Shown here: in pieces, positions 13,308 to 17,545 of the stretch | Layout: the number at the start of each line of letters is the position of its first letter | Numbering within the stretch: position 1 is the stretch's first letter | Assembly (NCBI GenBank): GCA_964547105.1 | Contig: CAZJLO010000039.1 | Span: 1-17,545 of the forward strand | Source of the DNA: RXOA01 sp964547105 | Lineage (GTDB): Bacteria > Bipolaricaulota > Bipolaricaulia > UBA7950 > UBA9294 | Direction: 5' to 3' | DNA length: 17,545 bases | Position numbers and translations under genes: made by a program | The notes under the pieces: generated by a model | What the model saw: the letters and a program-made list of their open reading frames with translations, nothing else | Databases searched by the model: none | Told to the model about the DNA's origin: nothing

Positions 13308-16300
13308 TCAGTCCGCCTCCAGCAGCAGGCCGTCGATGATGAGATCGTGTCCGTAGTCGTCGATCGTCAGCCGCTGTCGCGGATGGATCACGCGCCCGTT
13401 GGAGAAGGCGTAGATCAAGACGTAGCGGACATCGTCGTCGATTCCGTCTCCGTCGAAGTCGCCGGTACTCATGTCGCGAGGCAGCGTCAGCTTGATCCTC
13501 GCGTCCACAAGCACGTCGGCGCCAAGATCCAACGCCACCGAGTCTGCGATGCCGTCTGCATCGGGATCCTCCAACCACAGCCGGTCGTTGACTTGATCGT
13601 TCGTATCGAGATCGGCGTAGTAGGCAAACGGGAAGTCATCGGGGTCGTTGGGATCGGTTCCCGCGGCCCGTTCGTCATCGTCGCCAAACCCGTCTCCGTC
13701 CGTATCGGCCGGAGGCACCGGGGTGGGCGAGACAATCGGAATCAGCCAGGAATAACACGGGTTCGGATCAAGGCCGTCGATGAATCCGTCGGAATCGGAA
13801 TCCCGATTCGTCGGGTCGAGCACGTTGTCGATCACCGTCATCACGATGTAGTCATCGATGCCGTCGTTGTCCGGATCCAGGTTGAACCCCGGATCGACGC
13901 ACACCCAATAGACTTCCTCGCCGTCGGTGAGCCAGTCGTTGTCCGTATCGTGGTCGAGAGGATTGGTGGGGTTGAACACCCAGAAAGACGGGGGATTCGG
14001 CTGGTAACGCTCATCATAGTCGGTGAGCCCGTCGTGATCCGTATCCGGGTCGCACGGGTTGGTCTCTTCGGGATCGGGCATCGACGGCCCCGGGAGCGGA
14101 TCCTCGTAGTCGAAGTCGCTCGGGAGGAAGTCGAAGTTGCCGTCGTGGTTCAGATCCTCGAAGCCATCCGCGAGACCGTCGTCATCCGTATCGGGATCGA
14201 GCGGGTCCATGCATCCGCAATCGGGATACACGACCAGAATCGGACGTCCAAACTGGTCCACGATCGGGATCCAGCTCTGCCGCGATGTGGAGAACCCCAG
14301 CTTCTCGACGCCATCTCCCACGGCGTCACCGTCGGTATCGTGCTGATTGGGATCGGTCTCGCCGGCGTCCCATGCCCCATTGCCGTTCTCGTCCTCGCCA
14401 AGCCCGTTTGGGTTGGGATGGTCGACGATGCCGCCGACGCTCTCGCACGGCGGTGTTGTACAGGAGCACAGCGGATTGGTCCCGGTGCCCGCCGGCGTGA
14501 ATCCGGGCCCGCCGCCGTCGCACAGTCCATCGCCATCGGTGTCGGCGTTGACCGGATTGGTCGGATTGGGTCCAAATACCTCGGCCGAGTCGAGCAGGCC
14601 GTCATCGTCGGTGTCCGGATCGAACGGATCGGTCGGGATCGGTCCGCTTCCCGTCACCTCGTGCCCGTCGTTGCGTCCTTCATCATCGGTGTCCCAGTCC
14701 AGCCACTCCGTCCCGATATCGTTTTCCTCTCCGTCGGTTAGGCCATCGCCGTCCGAATCCGGGTCGCAGATGCTGCACGGCGTGAGGCAGTTGTCGCCGC
14801 CGCCGGGGCCTCCAAGTTCGGGGAGTGTGTAGGCATCTTTCTCTTGCTCCTCGAAGTCGCCGGTGCCGGGGATAACGACCGTTCGGACTTCACCCGGCCA
14901 CGCGACCCACGCCAGCGGGAGGTCTTCGTACACATCCTGGCCGTCGTTGCGGCCGTCATTGTCGGAATCGAAGCTGTTGGCGTAGCCGTCTTGGCTGTTG
15001 CTTCCGACTTCACGGAACTCCTCAAGATCGCCCGGAACGTATTCATGGGCCAGCCGGCAGCCGCACCCCGGCGGGAATTCCAGGTCATCGGTCAGGCCGT
15101 CGCCATCCGTGTCCAACACGAGCGGATCCGTCTGGTCGCGCGGGTCGCCGGTGAACAGCCCTTGAGTGGTTGCGCTGAGCGCCTCCTCGCAGTCGGATCG
15201 ACAATCGATGCACGCCGTCCCGGTGTAGGCGGGGAAGATCGGAGACTCATTCGGGGCGCGACAGGCGATGTTACCGTTGGCGCCGTCTCCATCCGTGTCT
15301 TCATTGAACGCGTCGGTGAAGAAGACCTCGGCTTCCTCTCGGTCCGACAAGCCGTCATCGTCGAAGTCCCAGTCAAGGTGCTGCTCGATGGTCCAGTCCT
15401 CTTCTCCGTCGCGCAGCCCGTCATCGTCCGAGTCGGGGTCGCACATCGAGCAGACCACGTCTTGGATGCCGGTCAGCGACAGCTCGCCGTCATTCCCGAG
15501 CACGATGCCGATGCCGGCCTCGGGGACGTCGTCCCCGGCAAGGCTGTTCTCGATTTCCAGGCCATCGTGCAGGCCGTCCCCGTCGGAATCGAAGCTGTTG
15601 GCATAGCCGTCGTTCGACGTGGTCCCACATCCGGGGACGAACTCGGTGGCGTCGGTGAGACCGTCGCCATCGGTGTCTACCTGGAGCGGATCCGTCTCGT
15701 CGAGCGGGTTGCCGACAAAATCTCCCTGCCACGACCAGCTCAGCGCTTCCTCGCAGTCGGATGCGCACTCGATGCAGTTGGTGCCGTCGTAGCCTTCAAG
15801 AACGGGAAGCTTGTTGGCTTCGCGGCAGTCAATGTTGTTGTCGGCGAGGTCGTCGTCGGTGTCGAAGTCGTTGGGATCCGTGAAGTAGGTCTGGAGTTCC
15901 TCGCGGTCGCTCAACCCGTCATCATCGGAATCCCAATCGAGAATGTCGGTGCCGATGTAGTACTCCTCGCCATCCGACAACCCGTCGCCATCCGAATCGG
16001 GATCGCACAGCGAGCAAATGAAGTCATCGTTCAACTCGCCGTCATTTCCCTCCGCACCGGCGACGTCGGCCCAGATGTCCGCTCCGTCTTGCAGCCCATC
16101 GTTATCCGAGTCGTCGTCATTGACGAACCCATCCTGGGAGGCGGCGCCGCCCGGACCACAGTTGCACCCCGGCTTGAATTCGACGTCATCCTGGATGGCG
16201 TCCCCATCGGTGTCCTTCTGCAGAGGATCGGACTGATCGCCGAGGTACTCGAACGGATACACGCCCTCCCGGCTCATCGCTTCTTCTCCATCGGACGCCA

Positions 16301-17545
16301 ACGAGATGTTGTAGACCTCGACCGGCAATCCCTCCACCGTGATCGTCGTGATGTCCGTGGGGTCATATCCGGCCAGGGGCACCGTCGTCGGACGATTCGG
16401 AAGCACGCCCGCCGCGTTATCGCCGTCGGTATCCGGGTTGTTGGGATCGGTGAAGTAGGTTTGCAGCTCTTCCTTGTCGCTCAAGCCATCGTTGTCACTG
16501 TCCCAATCGAGTGGATCGGTGCCGGTGTGCACCTCCTCCCCGTCGCTCAGACCGTCGTCATCGGAATCGGGATCGCACAGACAGCAGATGGTGTCGGTGC
16601 TGAGCTCGCCCATGTTCCCGTTCGCGTCGTCGATGTCCGCGCCGGTGCCGAACAACTCGTACTCGAAGCCGTCCTGCAGACCATCATCGTCCGAATCGCT
16701 GTCGTTGACGTAGCCATCCGTTCCGGTTCCGTCGCAGTTGCAGCCGAACACGATCTCGTACGAATCGAGAATCCCGTCGCCATCCGTATCGGCCATCCGC
16801 GGATTGGCTTGATCCCGGCCGTCGGTCGAAGGACCGCTTGAGACCGCGGCGATTGCATCGAAGTGCACCGCGAGCTCGGGAGGGAGCGACGCCCCGTCCA
16901 GCCTCGTGTAGATCTCGGTGGTCGCCGTATCATTAAAAAAGCTGTCGGCCACGGTGTCGCCATCCGAGTCCCAGTTGGTGGGGGCTGTTTGGTAGATGTT
17001 TATTTCTTCGTAGTCGGGGAGGTATTCATCGTCCATGTCCGAGTCGAGCGCAGCGGTGGTCCATGTGCCTGTCGGCGTGGTGACCTCTATGGGGCCACGG
17101 CCGAACAGGCCTTCCTCCTCGCCGTCCAGCAGGCCGTCGCCGTCGGTGTCGGCAAGGCACAAGTGCGTCTCGCCGCTTCCGGTCGTGCCGGTTCCGCCGA
17201 GTTGGATGACGTCCCACACGGCATCGCCGTTGGTGGATTCGGCGCCGTCTTCGATTCCATCACGGTCGGAATCGCTGTCGTTGACGTAGGGAGAATAGAC
17301 GGGATCGGTGTTCGACAGCACGATGATCCCCGGTCCGAACTCCGTCAGGTCGTCGAGACCGTCCCCATCGGTGTCCTGCTCCTGAGCGCTCGACTGATCT
17401 CGCCCGTCGCTGAACGGGAAGGTGAATCCTCCGTACGAAGGCACGGAAGCGAACCCCGACATGTTGTACGGATCATCGCGCGATGCGACCTCCACCCCGT
17501 CGGTCAGCCCGTCGCAGTCCGTGTCAGCGACGCAGAAGTCGGTCT
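13308..17545 (-). CDS. Giant thrombospondin type 3 repeat protein (5' end outside window)
   Basis: At least 1,411 residues are open from the window edge to the stop at 13308, and the start lies beyond 17545. Nearly the whole chain consists of 35 or more DxDxDG(L/I)xD motifs, the calcium-binding thrombospondin type 3 pattern. Paired cysteines recur in blocks such as GCNC, CIECASDCEEALS and CSLCDPDSD, which suggests disulfides and an extracellular site. The last 90 residues (YVLIYAFSNGRVIHP) leave the pattern. A leftward GTG at 17495 is not the real start, because the TSP3 pattern continues upstream (DTDCDGLTDG). Residues encoded at 16906-16940 are a sequencing oligo, so the part right of it (16941-17545) may be a chimeric join. 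Likely a rigid, calcium-stabilised surface stalk or adhesin. Confidence 0.85.
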   Translation of the reverse strand, partial: TDFCVADTDCDGLTDGVEVASRDDPYNMSGFASVPSYGGFTFPFSDGRDQSSAQEQDTDGDGLDDLTEFGPGIIVLSNTDPVYSPYVNDSDSDRDGIEDGAESTNGDAVWDVIQLGGTGTTGSGETHLCLADTDGDGLLDGEEEGLFGRGPIEVTTPTGTWTTAALDSDMDDEYLPDYEEINIYQTAPTNWDSDGDTVADSFFNDTATTEIYTRLDGASLPPELAVHFDAIAAVSSGPSTDGRDQANPRMADTDGDGILDSYEIVFGCNCDGTGTDGYVNDSDSDDDGLQDGFEYELFGTGADIDDANGNMGELSTDTICCLCDPDSDDDGLSDGEEVHTGTDPLDWDSDNDGLSDKEELQTYFTDPNNPDTDGDNAAGVLPNRPTTVPLAGYDPTDITTITVEGLPVEVYNISLASDGEEAMSREGVYPFEYLGDQSDPLQKDTDGDAIQDDVEFKPGCNCGPGGAASQDGFVNDDDSDNDGLQDGADIWADVAGAEGNDGELNDDFICSLCDPDSDGDGLSDGEEYYIGTDILDWDSDDDGLSDREELQTYFTDPNDFDTDDDLADNNIDCREANKLPVLEGYDGTNCIECASDCEEALSWSWQGDFVGNPLDETDPLQVDTDGDGLTDATEFVPGCGTTSNDGYANSFDSDGDGLHDGLEIENSLAGDDVPEAGIGIVLGNDGELSLTGIQDVVCSMCDPDSDDDGLRDGEEDWTIEQHLDWDFDDDGLSDREEAEVFFTDAFNEDTDGDGANGNIACRAPNESPIFPAYTGTACIDCRSDCEEALSATTQGLFTGDPRDQTDPLVLDTDGDGLTDDLEFPPGCGCRLAHEYVPGDLEEFREVGSNSQDGYANSFDSDNDGRNDGQDVYEDLPLAWVAWPGEVRTVVIPGTGDFEEQEKDAYTLPELGGPGGGDNCLTPCSICDPDSDGDGLTDGEENDIGTEWLDWDTDDEGRNDGHEVTGSGPIPTDPFDPDTDDDGLLDSAEVFGPNPTNPVNADTDGDGLCDGGGPGFTPAGTGTNPLCSCTTPPCESVGGIVDHPNPNGLGEDENGNGAWDAGETDPNQHDTDGDAVGDGVEKLGFSTSRQSWIPIVDQFGRPILVVYPDCGCMDPLDPDTDDDGLADGFEDLNHDGNFDFLPSDFDYEDPLPGPSMPDPEETNPCDPDTDHDGLTDYDERYQPNPPSFWVFNPTNPLDHDTDNDWLTDGEEVYWVCVDPGFNLDPDNDGIDDYIVMTVIDNVLDPTNRDSDSDGFIDGLDPNPCYSWLIPIVSPTPVPPADTDGDGFGDDDERAAGTDPNDPDDFPFAYYADLDTNDQVNDRLWLEDPDADGIADSVALDLGADVLVDARIKLTLPRDMSTGDFDGDGIDDDVRYVLIYAFSNGRVIHPRQRLTIDDYGHDLIIDGLLLEAD
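14750..16590 (-). repeat. Long-period composite repeat in the TSP3 gene (about 190-residue unit)
   Basis: A higher-order unit lies on top of the short DxDxDG motifs. The landmark CxxCDPDSD occurs near 14752-14777, 15426-15452, 15990-16016 and 16560-16586, giving periods of about 675, 564 and 570 bp. Each unit runs through LDWDSDDDGLSDREE, a CREANKLP-like segment, CIECASDCEEALS, then TDPLxxDTDGDGLTD and DGYANSFDSD. In the copy near 16277-16311 the cysteines of the DCEEALS block are lost (SDGEEAMS). Confidence 0.75.
16906..16940 (-). other. Embedded Illumina P5 flow-cell oligo (assembly artefact)
   Basis: Bases 16906-16934 equal the reverse complement of the 29-nt Illumina P5 sequence. Bases 16935-16940 are six A, matching the poly-T linker at the 5' end of the grafted oligo. 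On the - strand they translate as FFNDTATTEIYT, a peptide familiar from contaminated assemblies. The reading frame happens to continue on both sides. Confidence 0.93.

Noticed and set aside
13296..14741. A 481-codon + strand open frame.
   Set aside because: Same cause: antisense to the TSP3 gene, with repetitive VVIRIGI-type residues and no start signal.
14750..16590. Regular repeats that might be read as a CRISPR array or satellite DNA.
   Set aside because: The units are imperfect, in frame, and translate to calcium-binding TSP3 motifs; there are no identical short repeats with unique spacers.
14844..16841. A 665-codon open frame on the + strand, rich in Val, Ile, Arg and Gly.
   Set aside because: It is the antisense of the DxDGD-coding repeats. 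The biased GAC/GGC codons leave the opposite strand free of stops, and no ribosome site or family motif is present.
16906..16940. A short unusual segment (FFNDTATTEIYT) that might be a novel linker domain.
   Set aside because: It is the Illumina P5 oligo with part of its poly-T linker, i.e. contamination.

Overview
The window looks like a GC-rich bacterial draft assembly, probably a metagenome or single-cell contig: it has a 10-N gap (816-825) and an Illumina flow-cell oligo sequence inside a gene (16906-16940). Shine-Dalgarno sites, Sec signal peptides and a lipobox indicate Bacteria. The short ferredoxin:thioredoxin reductase type, with its paired glutaredoxin and many TusA/DsrE parts, fits an anaerobic or thermophilic uncultivated lineage. 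A candidate phylum such as Bipolaricaulota is possible, but that is a guess; nothing here fixes the taxon.

Left part (1-4020): a terminator hairpin, a 57-residue ribbon-helix-helix-like protein and an RssA-type patatin phospholipase broken by the gap, all on +. Facing them on - is a tight three-gene thiol-redox operon: glutaredoxin, then a fusion of FTR catalytic subunit + rubredoxin-like + DsrE domains, then an OsmC-family protein. The operon has a structured leader containing a perfect 14-bp inverted repeat. A chagasin-like (I42) protease-inhibitor lipoprotein follows on +.

Middle part (4017-8042), all on -: an ATP-grasp ligase, a Memo-family protein that probably starts on a TTG overlapping the ligase stop codon, and a secreted protein joining a degraded endonuclease/exonuclease/phosphatase fold, a cadherin-like domain and a lamin-tail domain. 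A 317-bp divergent spacer (8043-8359) with a nested inverted repeat separates these from the next operon.

Right-centre (8360-10885), on +: a four-gene sulfur-transfer operon. It encodes a NifS/IscS-like protein whose PLP lysine is Arg and whose PLP-stacking His is Asp while the catalytic-loop Cys remains, an IscU scaffold fused to a MIP18/DUF59-like domain, TusA, and a DsrE/DsrF/DrsH-like protein. Together with the FTR-DsrE fusion, the locus carries two operons that appear to handle persulfide or disulfide sulfur. This is the most interesting biology in the window.

Right end (10969-17545), on -: a five- or six-domain PKD/Ig-like secreted protein, and upstream of it a giant protein of thrombospondin type 3 (DxDxDG) calcium-binding repeats that runs off the window edge. 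The latter contains the sequencing-adapter artefact, so its 5' part should be treated as unverified. A 14-bp GNRA-loop hairpin separates this pair from the sulfur operon.
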